From contig JANBVI010000052.1 in the NCBI GenBank assembly GCA_024239075.1, forward strand, positions 1 to 35,571: 35,571 nt of DNA. The letters are read 5' to 3'. Of the stretch, positions 10,290 to 19,515 are shown piece after piece. The first letter of the stretch is position 1, and the number at the start of each line of letters is the position of its first letter. The position numbers and the translations under genes are program-made. This stretch comes from Fischerella sp. CENA71 (GTDB lineage: Bacteria; Cyanobacteriota; Cyanobacteriia; Cyanobacteriales; Nostocaceae). Below the pieces are notes generated by a model. It did no database searches and was not told the origin of the DNA. It saw nothing but the letters and a program-made list of their open reading frames with translations.

Positions 10290-11535
10290 TTAATTCGGCG
10301 CAGGACAAGCTACAGTCGTTTGGGAATTGCGTTGAGGAATATTAGCTGTAGGATCATAGGCTGTAAGAAGCACCTCACCTTTATCGTTAAATACCCATCC
10401 TTGAGCTGGAATAATTGGCTTGGCTATGGGTTGGGTAGGCGACTGCTTAATAGTTAGACTTTGGAGATTACTGTTGCTAGTAACAGGTTTTACCAAATCA
10501 ACACGAGTATTATCGCTGCTAAAACTTTCATTTGGTCCAGGAGCAAAACCACCTCTTCCTGTGACGGTAAATTCGCTACCTATACCTTTTTGGCAGGGAT
10601 TTTCGGCAATGCGATCGCCTGGATCTGTAAGATTACCAGGTAATTCAACTAATCCCTGACTGGGGTCAACATCTGCGGCGTTGCTGAATCACAATATGAA
10701 TTATGCGATCGCCAGCAGTCTTAAGTGTTGCTCCCTCCAAACTTAGATCACCACCGACTAAAGCTAAAGTTTTATCCGATTCCGCCCGCAACCCATCTGT
10801 AGTATCTATCAGAGTGCTATTTTTCCTTAGTCCCTGACCATTACCTTGTACCTGAATACTTCCAGGATTATCCCGAAATCTCAAGCCAATCGGAATATTG
10901 ATACTTAACTGTGGCAATGTTCGCAAATCTGTGGCGCTAAACTCCAACCCGCCCTCAAATAACAAACTGTTAGCTGTTGTAGCGAAAAAAGAACCACTCA
11001 AGTCTAAACGAGCATTTTGTCCAAATAAAATCCCCTTCGGATTGAGTAAAAATAAATTAGCGTTACCTAAAACACCTAACCTTCCAAGAATATTTGAAGG
11101 ATTACCGCCTGTAACTCTGGTAAGAATATTGGCGATTCCAGCAGGATTGGAAAAATAAGCCCCTCTCCCTGCATTCACATTGAAGTCTTGAAAAGAATGA
11201 AACAAATTTGACCCAGGAATCGCACCTCCATCAATGCGATCGCTCTCAATACCTTTGATCACATCTGGATTCACAACTGAACTTTCAGCACCCAAGCTAT
11301 TATCTGGGGTTATCTGTGCTGTAGCTTTACCCAAAAACATCAAAATCATGAAGTTTGGTAAAAATAAAGCAATGACAACTAACAGATGTGATCTCTTGAT
11401 ATTCCCAACCTGATTAAAAGTAGGACTAATCTTTTCTTTCTCGGTAGATAAGAGAAACAGAGGTTTATGTCTGTATTTGTCGCAACCTTGAAGAGTTATG
11501 TAATTCCCTAATAACCCATGTTTTTTGCATAGCAT
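10290..11535 (-). pseudogene. TpsA-type exoprotein relic: beta-helix deleted and frame broken
   Basis: The 5' part (11535 to 10666) encodes a signal peptide and complete TPS domain, like its neighbours (GGAIPGSNLFHSFQDFNVNA, NANLFLLNPKGILFG), reaching LALVGGDLSLEGATLKTAGD. It then runs out of frame into RIIHIVIQQRRRC and a stop. In another frame, from about 10677 to 10290, lies the normal C-terminus: DVDPSQGLVELPGN, NPCQKGIGSEFTVTGRGG, AQGWVFNDKGEVLLTAYDPT and a terminal ACPAPN. Compared with the intact paralogues, the whole beta-helix (several hundred residues) is missing at a junction near 10675-10710. A strong Shine-Dalgarno AAGGAGG (11544-11550) still precedes the ATG, so a truncated 289-residue TPS-domain protein could be made. 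Pseudogene status is the likelier reading; a sequencing error could restore the frame but not the missing repeats. Confidence 0.85.
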
Positions 11536-11698
11536 AGTAGAGGCCTCCTTATTTCAGGAGAGTGATAAATCTCAACAAACAGTTATTCAGTTATCAGTTA
11601 TTTATTTGCTACAGAAAATCAAGGGTTAAAAATCCTTGTCTTGCGGTTTTTGTCTGTCTAGCTGCGGCTGAATATCACCTTGTGCAAGATATTAAATT

Positions 11699-11740
11699 TG
11701 ATAACTGATAACTGATAACTGCTCACTGATCACTGGTTAC
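11699..11740. repeat. Six tandem heptamers TGNNNAC overlapping a gene end
   Basis: Units TGATAAC x3, TGCTCAC, TGATCAC and TGGTTAC run head to tail. They cover the stop codon (11723-11725) and the last codons of the 1018-aa TpsA gene. This resembles the heptanucleotide STRR elements described for heterocystous cyanobacteria. Confidence 0.7.
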
Positions 11741-14700
11741 TGAACAAGCCGCAGTTGGTTGAGAAGTACGTCCCTGAGAAGAATGGGTGGGATCATAGGC
11801 TGTCAGAACGACTTCACCTTTTTTGTTAAATATCCATCCTTGAGCAGGAACAATATTTTTGGTGGTCTGACGAATCACTGGCGACTGATTAATTTTGAGA
11901 TTTGGGGAATTACTACTAGCAACAGGTTCTACTAAATCGACACGAGTCTCGTTACTGCTAAAGCTATCATTTGGGCTGGATGGTAAACCACCCCGTCCAG
12001 TAAAGGTAAATGAACTACCAGAACCCTTTTGACAAGGATTTTGGGCTATTTGATTTGTCGGATCTGTGATCTCATCTGGTAATTTTACTAAGCCTTGACT
12101 GGGATTAACATCCGTAGTGTTAATTTCTACTGTTCCATTGGACTCTAGTCCACGGTCAGAAGAAGCAGTGATATCACTATCCTTACTACGGAAGAGATAA
12201 TCAGCTTTAATAAATATATTTCCCCCAGAGCCTTGTTCGGCATTGGCGGTGATATCGCTATTTTCTAAGGCTACTAGATTACCAGTGTTGATATTGATAT
12301 TTCCACCCCCAACTGTACCCGTAGCATTAGTTGTAATATTGCTATTGCGACGCAAGATTAAATCACGGGAGTTCAGGGTTATATTACCTTGACCACCTTT
12401 AGTGTCGGCGGTAATTGACGCATTGTTATCTAGCCGAATGTCTTTAGCTGCTGTAACTTCTATATTACCTGCTCGTCCTGTGCCTTGACTACCGACATTG
12501 ATTTTTGCACCGTTGTTAACGAGTAAGCGTCCGGTTGTAATTTTTAAGCTTCCCCCTTGGGCTGGGGAATTTTGTAAGGTATAAGCGTAAATCCCGCTAG
12601 CAGCAGTATCAAGAGTTCCCAGTCTACTTTCTGCGTTTTGTCTAGCATTAATTTCCTTCTGACCGAACGCTATCTCATTTTTAATGTATTGGTTAAATGT
12701 TTGCTCAAATGTGGGGTTACTGCCTGAAATGGTGATGCGGTCAGAAGCATTGAGATTAATTGTACCTGCATTACCTTTGCTTGAAGCAGTGTTAAGAATT
12801 TTACCACCACCAGTAAACTCAATTACACGAGCGTTGACGGTGATATCCCCTCCCGGAAAAGCTGTTTGGGTTGTAGCTTTTAAGTTTCCTCCATTACTGA
12901 CACGCAAAGTATCAGCGTTAATAATAATGTTACCAGCAGGTCCATTGCCAATAGTGTTTGTTACCAATGTGCTGTATGCTGATTGTGGGCGACTTAATCT
13001 CATTAATGCCTGATCAGCAAATAATGGAGTAATGCCGGATATTTCAACTGTATCTGTGGCATTAACTTCAATCAGACCACCAAAGTTACCTGAAGATGGA
13101 CCACTTCCGCCCGTTGTCGCTGTTACTGTTGAACCATCAATAATAAACACTGACTGCCCGCCAATAGATATCTTGCCAGCATTTTCGGGTGTAGTTGTAT
13201 TACGGACATCAGCAAAAATAGCACTAGATTGAACTCTCACTGGACCTTTGGATCTCAATGTAACTGTGCTAGGATTCCCTCGACCGTAACCTGTGGCAGC
13301 AAGTTGACTATTGTTGGTTAAGCTTACTGAAGCATCGCCCTGCAATGATATTTTTCCAGCAGCAGCATTACTATTGTTGGTATTGACAGTGGTTACAAGA
13401 TTAGCGTTCGATAATAAAATAGAGCCTTTTGCAAGTAGTGAAATATTTCCGTCGCCTAATGCTCCATTACCTGCACTAAAAGTGGATATTACCTTGTTCT
13501 CACGGTCTACGGTTCCTGGTAAGCCTTCCCCAATCAAAGTGATATTACCATCGGCTGTGAGTGAAATTTTGCCACTACGCCCTGAACCAGAAATATCGCG
13601 GAAATTACTACTGGCATCAAGTGCAGGCTTATCTTCTGGAGGAGCTTTATCTAATGGCCAATAAACGGGATTACTGATGTAAATATCTCCTGCGGTGATA
13701 TTGATGTCACCAGCATTACTTTGCCTGCCGATAGTACGTGTGCGAATCCGTCCACCACCAGTCAGTTCCAAGTAATTGGCTTTCACATTGACGTCACCTG
13801 CGTCACCAATAGCATTTCGATTAGCAACATTTTCTACCAAGCTTTGTCCATTAATTTTAATTGCCTCAGTTGCATCAAGTGTGACGTTTCCAGGTACAGA
13901 TGTACGAGCTGTTAAGTTTGGTTTAATACCAGCAGATACAGTACTTCCGGTTTCTATATTTAAGTTTCGGGCAATGATATTCACACTACCCTTTCCTTGA
14001 TCTGCAACATCAATCCTGGAACCATTTTTTAGCAGTACATCTGCTCTGGTGATACCATTGGGAAAACTGAGATTACCATCAGGATTCAATCCTATAGTTC
14101 CAGCTTGTGTCAATCCTCCTAACTCAACTTTTCCTTCTGGTGCGATGAGGCTTCCTCCATCTAAGCTGACATTACCGCCTACTAGTGCTAGTGTCTTTCC
14201 CGTTTGTACTTGAAGAGAAGCGTTGTTGGTAATACTGCCAGGATTATCCCGAAATCTCAAGCCGATGGGAATATTAATAGTTAATTGTGGAACTGCTTGC
14301 GGGTTACTGGCACTAAATTCAAAATTATCGAATACTAGACTATCGGCTGTACTGCCAAAAAATGAACCACCACGCAGGTCTAAACTAGCATTCGGCCCAA
14401 AATAAATTCCTTTTGGATTGAGTAAAAATAAATTAGCGTTACCTAAAACACCAAGTCTTCCAAGAATATTCGAGGGATTACCACCAGTGACTCTAGTAAG
14501 AATATTAGCGATTCCAGCAGGGTTGGAAAAATAAGCTCCCCTCCCTGCATTGACATTGAAGTCTTGAAAAGAATGAAACAAATTTGAGCCACGAATCGCA
14601 CCGCCATCAATGCGATCGCTCTCAATCCCATTAATCACATCTGGATTTACAACCGAATTTTCTGTGCCACCTAAGTTGCCATCTGGAACAATTTGTGCTG

Positions 14701-14779
14701 TACTTCTATTCTGCGATACCAAAATGCTAAAAATAGTTGGCGACAACGTGAATAGAACTAGTAACCAAGAAAATTTCAT
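11723..14779 (-). CDS. Filamentous haemagglutinin-type TpsA exoprotein (1018 aa)
   Basis: Signal peptide (core WLLVLFTLSPTIFSILV, cleavage near STAQIV), then the TPS domain (GGAIRGSNLFHSFQDFNVNA, NANLFLLNPKGIYFGPNA) to about residue 195. Beta-helix repeats extend to about residue 890. The C-terminal signature has Cys916 (NPCQKGSGS), TGRGG, AQGWIFNKKGEVVLTAYDPT and Cys1012. The final residues (SVTSDQ) differ from the CPAPF/CPAPN-type endings of its paralogues because a heptamer repeat array has replaced the normal 3' end and supplies the stop codon. It is the first exoprotein gene after the TpsB gene (161 bp gap) and is likely co-transcribed with it. Surface or secreted location is expected; the specific ligand is unknown. 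Confidence 0.93.
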   Translation of the reverse strand: MKFSWLLVLFTLSPTIFSILVSQNRSTAQIVPDGNLGGTENSVVNPDVINGIESDRIDGGAIRGSNLFHSFQDFNVNAGRGAYFSNPAGIANILTRVTGGNPSNILGRLGVLGNANLFLLNPKGIYFGPNASLDLRGGSFFGSTADSLVFDNFEFSASNPQAVPQLTINIPIGLRFRDNPGSITNNASLQVQTGKTLALVGGNVSLDGGSLIAPEGKVELGGLTQAGTIGLNPDGNLSFPNGITRADVLLKNGSRIDVADQGKGSVNIIARNLNIETGSTVSAGIKPNLTARTSVPGNVTLDATEAIKINGQSLVENVANRNAIGDAGDVNVKANYLELTGGGRIRTRTIGRQSNAGDINITAGDIYISNPVYWPLDKAPPEDKPALDASSNFRDISGSGRSGKISLTADGNITLIGEGLPGTVDRENKVISTFSAGNGALGDGNISLLAKGSILLSNANLVTTVNTNNSNAAAGKISLQGDASVSLTNNSQLAATGYGRGNPSTVTLRSKGPVRVQSSAIFADVRNTTTPENAGKISIGGQSVFIIDGSTVTATTGGSGPSSGNFGGLIEVNATDTVEISGITPLFADQALMRLSRPQSAYSTLVTNTIGNGPAGNIIINADTLRVSNGGNLKATTQTAFPGGDITVNARVIEFTGGGKILNTASSKGNAGTINLNASDRITISGSNPTFEQTFNQYIKNEIAFGQKEINARQNAESRLGTLDTAASGIYAYTLQNSPAQGGSLKITTGRLLVNNGAKINVGSQGTGRAGNIEVTAAKDIRLDNNASITADTKGGQGNITLNSRDLILRRNSNITTNATGTVGGGNININTGNLVALENSDITANAEQGSGGNIFIKADYLFRSKDSDITASSDRGLESNGTVEINTTDVNPSQGLVKLPDEITDPTNQIAQNPCQKGSGSSFTFTGRGGLPSSPNDSFSSNETRVDLVEPVASSNSPNLKINQSPVIRQTTKNIVPAQGWIFNKKGEVVLTAYDPTHSSQGRTSQPTAACSVTSDQ

Positions 14780-14940
14780 TGTTAATTCTCACAGCGATCG
14801 TCACAACAAGCAAGAATTTTTTCTTCTGAACTCTCAATCTCCCTAAGTGAAGCAAGAACAGAACGCGAGCCACCAAACGAAAACACTACTGAAACCCTTA
14901 CCAATGACCAATGACAAATGACCAATGACAACTGACCAAT
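14780..14940. repeat. TpsB-TpsA spacer with a CAATGAC heptamer array
   Basis: From 14902 to 14940 the sequence is CAATGAC repeated with variants (CAATGAC, CAATGAC, AAATGAC, CAATGAC, AACTGAC, CAAT), ending at the TpsB stop codon. On the minus strand this reads as TTGGTCA-type units, matching my recollection of the STRR2 heptamer class. The remaining spacer shows no clear promoter or terminator. Confidence 0.65.
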
Positions 14941-16917
14941 CTAAAAGGGACTGTAATTGATTGAGAAATACAAACCTTGTTCTTGCAATGTCCGATCTCT
15001 GTCCCCTTCGACATCTATGAGAGGAACAGCATAGTCAAGACGAGCGCTAAATGTTTCACCCATTTGCCATTGCAAACCTAAGCCTGTACCAATTAAGGTA
15101 TTGGGGTCGGGAGTGGAACTGGAGTTGTCAGAGTTATTCCAGCCGACGCCAAAGTTGATAAAGGGTATAACTTGCAAAACTCCTTCTATTTGTCTTCTGC
15201 GCCAAACAGGAAATCTAACTTCAGCTGAAGCAAATAAGCCATTATCTGTTAAAAACTGATCTTGTCTATAACCCTTGACAGTTTGTAAACCTCCCAAACG
15301 AATCTGTTCGATGGGTACAAGGGATGTGCTTGCGAATTGCATTTCTGAACGCAATACCAGCAAAGTATCTGGTGCTAACAAGCGCACATACTGTCCTTGT
15401 CCTCGCCAAGCAAAATAGCGACTATCTGGAGCTTCGCTGTTGACGGTAGCATCAAGCCAACCTACACCAAGACTAAATTGCGATCGCAAAGCAAAGACTT
15501 GTTGAGAGTTGCGTTGGGTATATTCCTGAAAAAACCTAACTGTTGAGAGGCGCGTTCTTCCTTTGTCATCTGCACCCGCAGATAAAGGAAAGTTTTCTCC
15601 CAGTAATCTATTTTCACTTTGCTGTCTAGAGAAAGTTAAGCCGAGTGCGAATTCTTGAGTTGGAGTTTGGAAAATTGGCTGGCGTACATTCAGGTCTATG
15701 TAATAATAATCACCTGTAATATCAATTCGATCAAAGGGTGGTTCTACTACTGTGACAGCCGTTCTGCCTGTGTTAAAGCCTACAGTACCGTTGCGAGCAT
15801 TAATGGGGAATGCGTAACCTAAGTCAAAAGCGTTACTACCATCGCTGTTGATATATTCCAAAGAAAAGCGATCGCCAAAGCCCAACAGATTACCTTCACT
15901 CAGGTTAACACCCCGACGGAAAGTTCCCACGCTAGGATCACCAGCGTTATCAGCAAATATATCTACTTTAAAAGAATCTGCCTCTACAACATTCACTTCC
16001 AATAGACTCTGATCTGGACGTGAACCTGTAGATAATTCCGCAGAAATATTGGCAATTAAAGGATCAAGTTGCAGTAATTGCAGTGCTTCTAAAAGCTTTT
16101 CTCGATTTAAAGGCTTAGAGGTTGCTAAGGCGATGCGACTACGCACATAATTCGGTTGTAGACGCTTAGTACCCGTCACCTTGATGTCTTCTATACCACC
16201 TTCAATGATTTGAACTTTAACAACAGCACCTTCTCTTGCAAAAGTTTGCTCTGCTGGGATTACCGCACCGGAATTAATGTACCCCGCCTTGATGTATAGA
16301 TTAGTAATAATATTTTCAACTTGCAAAAGCTCGGCAAAAGTTATCGGTCGGTTAAGAAAAGGTTTTGTTGCTTCGCTTAACCGTTCATTACTAAATGCTG
16401 TGTTTCCTTGAAAATCAAATTTCTGAATTGTAATAGTTCCAGAAATTCCGGGAAGCGTTGGAGATTCTGGTGGTGGAGATGGAGTTGTATCTAAAGGAGG
16501 TGTAGGTGATGGTTGCGGCTTTGGGATTGGCTTTGGTGGTGGTGTAGGAGGAAGAGGACCAAGAACTTGCGATAAAATTAGGATTTTATCCAACTCTTTG
16601 TCTTGATTCCTGTCAACTAGTTCATGTAACTTATAAGCATTGGGAGGATTTGATTTGAGTCGAACATCATGATTGAGAAAATAATATTCGCTCCCAATTT
16701 CTGTATCGTTATTTTGGCTGATTTGGTTTTCTACAGCAGCTGTGGTATTTTCTAGCTGTGTGTTGATCTGTGTCTCGTGAGTTCCGACAGAAAAGTTGTC
16801 AGTCTTCAGAGCCTTCGATGCTAAGTTTCCAGCAGAAGCTTTCAAAGCAGAGAATGCTATTAAAACTTCCAAGAATAAAGAAACAGTTAAATTCAGTTTC
16901 CAATTGTGGTTATGCAT
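14941..16917 (-). CDS. ShlB/FhaC/HecB-family two-partner secretion transporter (TpsB)
   Basis: 658 residues. N-terminal signal-like segment (LNLTVSLFLEVLIAFSALKA), a spacer with a Pro-rich linker (about residues 118-155, PPTPPPKPIPKPQPSPTPP), a POTRA_2 domain (about 157-235, IQKFDFQGNTAFSNERL), a second POTRA-like region (about 236-312) and a 16-strand-type barrel to the C-terminus. The L6 loop motif VRGY of the Omp85/TpsB superfamily appears as VKGY (LQTVKGYRQDQFL), and the chain ends in Phe as expected for BAM-assembled barrels. It should translocate the TpsA proteins encoded just downstream, recognising their TPS domains through the POTRAs. It is the first gene of the minus-strand cluster and the only transporter gene seen for three intact exoproteins. 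Confidence 0.95.
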   Translation of the reverse strand: MHNHNWKLNLTVSLFLEVLIAFSALKASAGNLASKALKTDNFSVGTHETQINTQLENTTAAVENQISQNNDTEIGSEYYFLNHDVRLKSNPPNAYKLHELVDRNQDKELDKILILSQVLGPLPPTPPPKPIPKPQPSPTPPLDTTPSPPPESPTLPGISGTITIQKFDFQGNTAFSNERLSEATKPFLNRPITFAELLQVENIITNLYIKAGYINSGAVIPAEQTFAREGAVVKVQIIEGGIEDIKVTGTKRLQPNYVRSRIALATSKPLNREKLLEALQLLQLDPLIANISAELSTGSRPDQSLLEVNVVEADSFKVDIFADNAGDPSVGTFRRGVNLSEGNLLGFGDRFSLEYINSDGSNAFDLGYAFPINARNGTVGFNTGRTAVTVVEPPFDRIDITGDYYYIDLNVRQPIFQTPTQEFALGLTFSRQQSENRLLGENFPLSAGADDKGRTRLSTVRFFQEYTQRNSQQVFALRSQFSLGVGWLDATVNSEAPDSRYFAWRGQGQYVRLLAPDTLLVLRSEMQFASTSLVPIEQIRLGGLQTVKGYRQDQFLTDNGLFASAEVRFPVWRRRQIEGVLQVIPFINFGVGWNNSDNSSSTPDPNTLIGTGLGLQWQMGETFSARLDYAVPLIDVEGDRDRTLQEQGLYFSINYSPF

Positions 16918-17075
16918 TAAAACTTGATTAACTTTTATTAATTAAACTTAAATACCATAGAATATGGTTTGTAGTATAGAGAATCATAATAAAATTTAAC
17001 GAGGTAGTTTAGGAAACTAAAATGAAATATAGGTAGTTATAAAATATTGCTTTAAATGAAGGAATATATATTAAG
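16918..17075. promoter_or_regulatory. AT-rich divergent intergenic region, likely promoters for tpsB and kinase
   Basis: 158 bp between two divergent genes, strongly AT-rich, must hold the start signals of both, but I see no confident -35/-10 pair. AAGGA at 17059-17063 is a plausible ribosome-binding site for the kinase, 12 nt before its ATG. Confidence 0.45.
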
Positions 17076-19097
17076 ATGACGGAAGGCAACAACAATCTAT
17101 TATGTGGCCGCTACCAAATCATCCAAGAGCTAGGCAGGGGAGGTTTTGGCGTCACCTATTTGGCTACAGATACATCGTCTAATATATTGTGTGCAATTAA
17201 GAAACTAGATCCTCTCAATGCTGATCTAGAAACAGCTAAAAAATTCTTTCACAGAGAAGTTAATATATTAAATACTTTACAGACTAACCAGCAAGTTCCT
17301 AAGTTCTTTGACTACCTGGAAGAAGACAATAATTATTATATTGTCGAAGAATATATAGAAGGTACATCCTTAGCAGAACTAATTCATCAAAAATGGCCAG
17401 AATACACAGTAGTTAATTTCCTACAACAAATTTTATCAGTATTAGCATACTTACATGCAAAGAATATTATTCATCGTGACGTCAAACCCTCCAATTTAAT
17501 TATTAGAAAGGGAGACAACAGATTTGTCTTAATTGACTTTGGCTCTGTGAAAAAATTAGATAGTCAGTATCCATCCTCTCAATCATCAATCACACAAACA
17601 ATGATTGGGACTCCTGGATATGCTCCCTCAGAACAAATGGCAGGAAGACCACGTTTTAATAGTGATATTTATGCTTTGGGCTTAACAGCAATTCAACTAT
17701 TAACTGGAATGCACCCAAGAGAATTAAGATGGGACGAAAAAGATAATATCATCTTACCTAGCGATATTAATATTGAAGCTTCTCTGAGTGCGATTTTAGC
17801 CAAAATGGTTTATAACAACCCAGACCATCGGTATCAATCAGTAAATACAGTCATTGAGGATTTGAATAAAACGAAAATTAGTTCACCACCTACTCAACCA
17901 CCAACTTATTACACATCTGATCATCGAAGGGTAATTACTAATCTACGATTTATCAAAATTTGGCAAATTCCAGTTGTATTAATCTTAATAGCAGGAATAA
18001 TAGCTGCCATAGAATTTTTTCATCCATTTATACGACCTATATATTATTTACATGAAGCCAATACGCTGCTTGATGAACGCCAAGGAGAAGCAGCTCTAGA
18101 TAAATTTAACTCTCTCAAACAACTTCAACCCAACTCTCCCGAAGTTTGGAAAGGACGAGGCGATGCTTTGTTTCTTTTAGGACGAGACTTTGCCGCCTTA
18201 GAATCTTATAATAGAGCAATTTTTTTGCAACCAAAAGACCAAAAACTTTTAGTTAAGATTCTAATTAATAAAGGCAAAGTTTTATATAAACAACAAAATT
18301 ATCAAGAAACTTTAGATATTTATGAAAAAGCTTTAAAAATTGATGAAAATAATCCAGAAGCTTTGAGTGGAAAAAGTTTATCTCTATTAGCAACTGGGAA
18401 AAAACAAGAAGCGTTGCAGTATTTGGAACAACTAAAGCAAATTCGACCTGATGATCCCAGAATTTGGCAAGAGATTGGCTTTGCGATCGAACAATCACAA
18501 GGAAAACAAGCTGCAAAAGAATACTTTCAAGAAGCTCTTTCAACTTATGATGATATTCTCAGAACTAAAAACAATAATCCAATATATTGGACTGATAGAG
18601 GTTCAATATTACTTAAATTAAATCGTCCACAGGATGCACTTGATTCTTACGAAAAAGCTCTAAATATAGATAATAATTTTTATGAAGCTTTAATTGGTAA
18701 AGGTAACGCCTTAAATGTATTAGGAAAACCTAGTGAAGCTCTTTTTGCTTTTAAACAAGCTAGTAAAGTCCGTCCCCAAGATTATTTAGTTTGGTTTAAC
18801 CAAGGAATTTTACTCACACAAACCTTAAGAAATCACGAAGAAGCTATTAAAGCCTTTGATCAAACAATTGCACTCAAAGAAGATTTTCATCCGGCATGGA
18901 TAGGTAAAGCATTAGCATTGTTAGAATTGAAACGCTATCAAGAAGCATTAGTTGCCATTGAGAAAGCTAAAACTTTGCAACCAAAAGACCCAGATATTTG
19001 GGATATTCGAGGAGAAATTTTAAAGGGATTAGGTAAGCAACAAGAGGCAAATAATTCTTATTACCAAGCTGAAAAACTTAGGAGTGAGATGCCTTAA
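17076..19097 (+). CDS. Membrane-anchored Ser/Thr protein kinase with TPR repeats
   Basis: 673 residues. The Hanks-type kinase domain (about 10-275) has a glycine loop LGRGGFGVTYLA, Lys42 in CAIKKL, the catalytic loop HRDVKPSN with Asp135, Asp154 in DFGS and an activation segment ending GTPGYAPSEQ. A single membrane segment (about 298-318, PVVLILIAGIIAAI) follows, then about ten TPR units to the C-terminus (e.g. AALESYNRAIFLQPKD, DALDSYEKALNIDNN, EAIKAFDQTIALKED). All core catalytic residues are present, so it should be active. With the kinase cytoplasmic, the TPR part would face the periplasm. The substrate is unknown; its divergent position next to the secretion cluster allows, but does not prove, a regulatory link. 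Confidence 0.95.
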   Translation: MTEGNNNLLCGRYQIIQELGRGGFGVTYLATDTSSNILCAIKKLDPLNADLETAKKFFHREVNILNTLQTNQQVPKFFDYLEEDNNYYIVEEYIEGTSLAELIHQKWPEYTVVNFLQQILSVLAYLHAKNIIHRDVKPSNLIIRKGDNRFVLIDFGSVKKLDSQYPSSQSSITQTMIGTPGYAPSEQMAGRPRFNSDIYALGLTAIQLLTGMHPRELRWDEKDNIILPSDINIEASLSAILAKMVYNNPDHRYQSVNTVIEDLNKTKISSPPTQPPTYYTSDHRRVITNLRFIKIWQIPVVLILIAGIIAAIEFFHPFIRPIYYLHEANTLLDERQGEAALDKFNSLKQLQPNSPEVWKGRGDALFLLGRDFAALESYNRAIFLQPKDQKLLVKILINKGKVLYKQQNYQETLDIYEKALKIDENNPEALSGKSLSLLATGKKQEALQYLEQLKQIRPDDPRIWQEIGFAIEQSQGKQAAKEYFQEALSTYDDILRTKNNNPIYWTDRGSILLKLNRPQDALDSYEKALNIDNNFYEALIGKGNALNVLGKPSEALFAFKQASKVRPQDYLVWFNQGILLTQTLRNHEEAIKAFDQTIALKEDFHPAWIGKALALLELKRYQEALVAIEKAKTLQPKDPDIWDIRGEILKGLGKQQEANNSYYQAEKLRSEMP

Positions 19098-19515
19098 GTT
19101 GGGGGATAATAATGAAGGGAGACAAAAGACAAATTGTTCTTGCTTTCCGTTGCTTATGGGATTCGTTTTGGGAGTGAATAACTATCTCAGAAATAATCCG
19201 AATTAGAAACAGAGCGATCGCAATGCAATCTTTGAAAACTTTTTAGCTTAAATCGAGCAGAAGCTCCACACCTGACACCACAATGGTAAGCTCAATAGAT
19301 CACGCCGGCATCAACTGCTGGATGCGCTCTGTTCTTTTCCTAGCCAATTTGGATTCTGAGCAGTCCTGCCGAAAATAGAGAACTCCTGACTCTACAAATG
19401 AAGGGTATGATGCGTAATAAAGTCTGATTTTATTAAGTAACTAAGCAGAATTAATTACACAAACAACTGATAGAATATAATCAAAGTTAAATTTGCATAA
19501 AAATTAAGGTTTTAG
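19098..19515. other. Intergenic stretch, no gene seen
   Basis: 418 bp after the kinase. It contains one HIP1 site (near 19215) and a tiny open frame just after the kinase stop (MKGDKRQIV...), too short to support. No terminator, tRNA or repeat is recognised. Confidence 0.4.

Noticed and set aside
10666-11535. Normal short TPS-domain protein
   Set aside because: The remaining conserved C-terminal module lies directly downstream in a different frame, so this is better read as a deleted and frameshifted exoprotein gene than as a natural short one.
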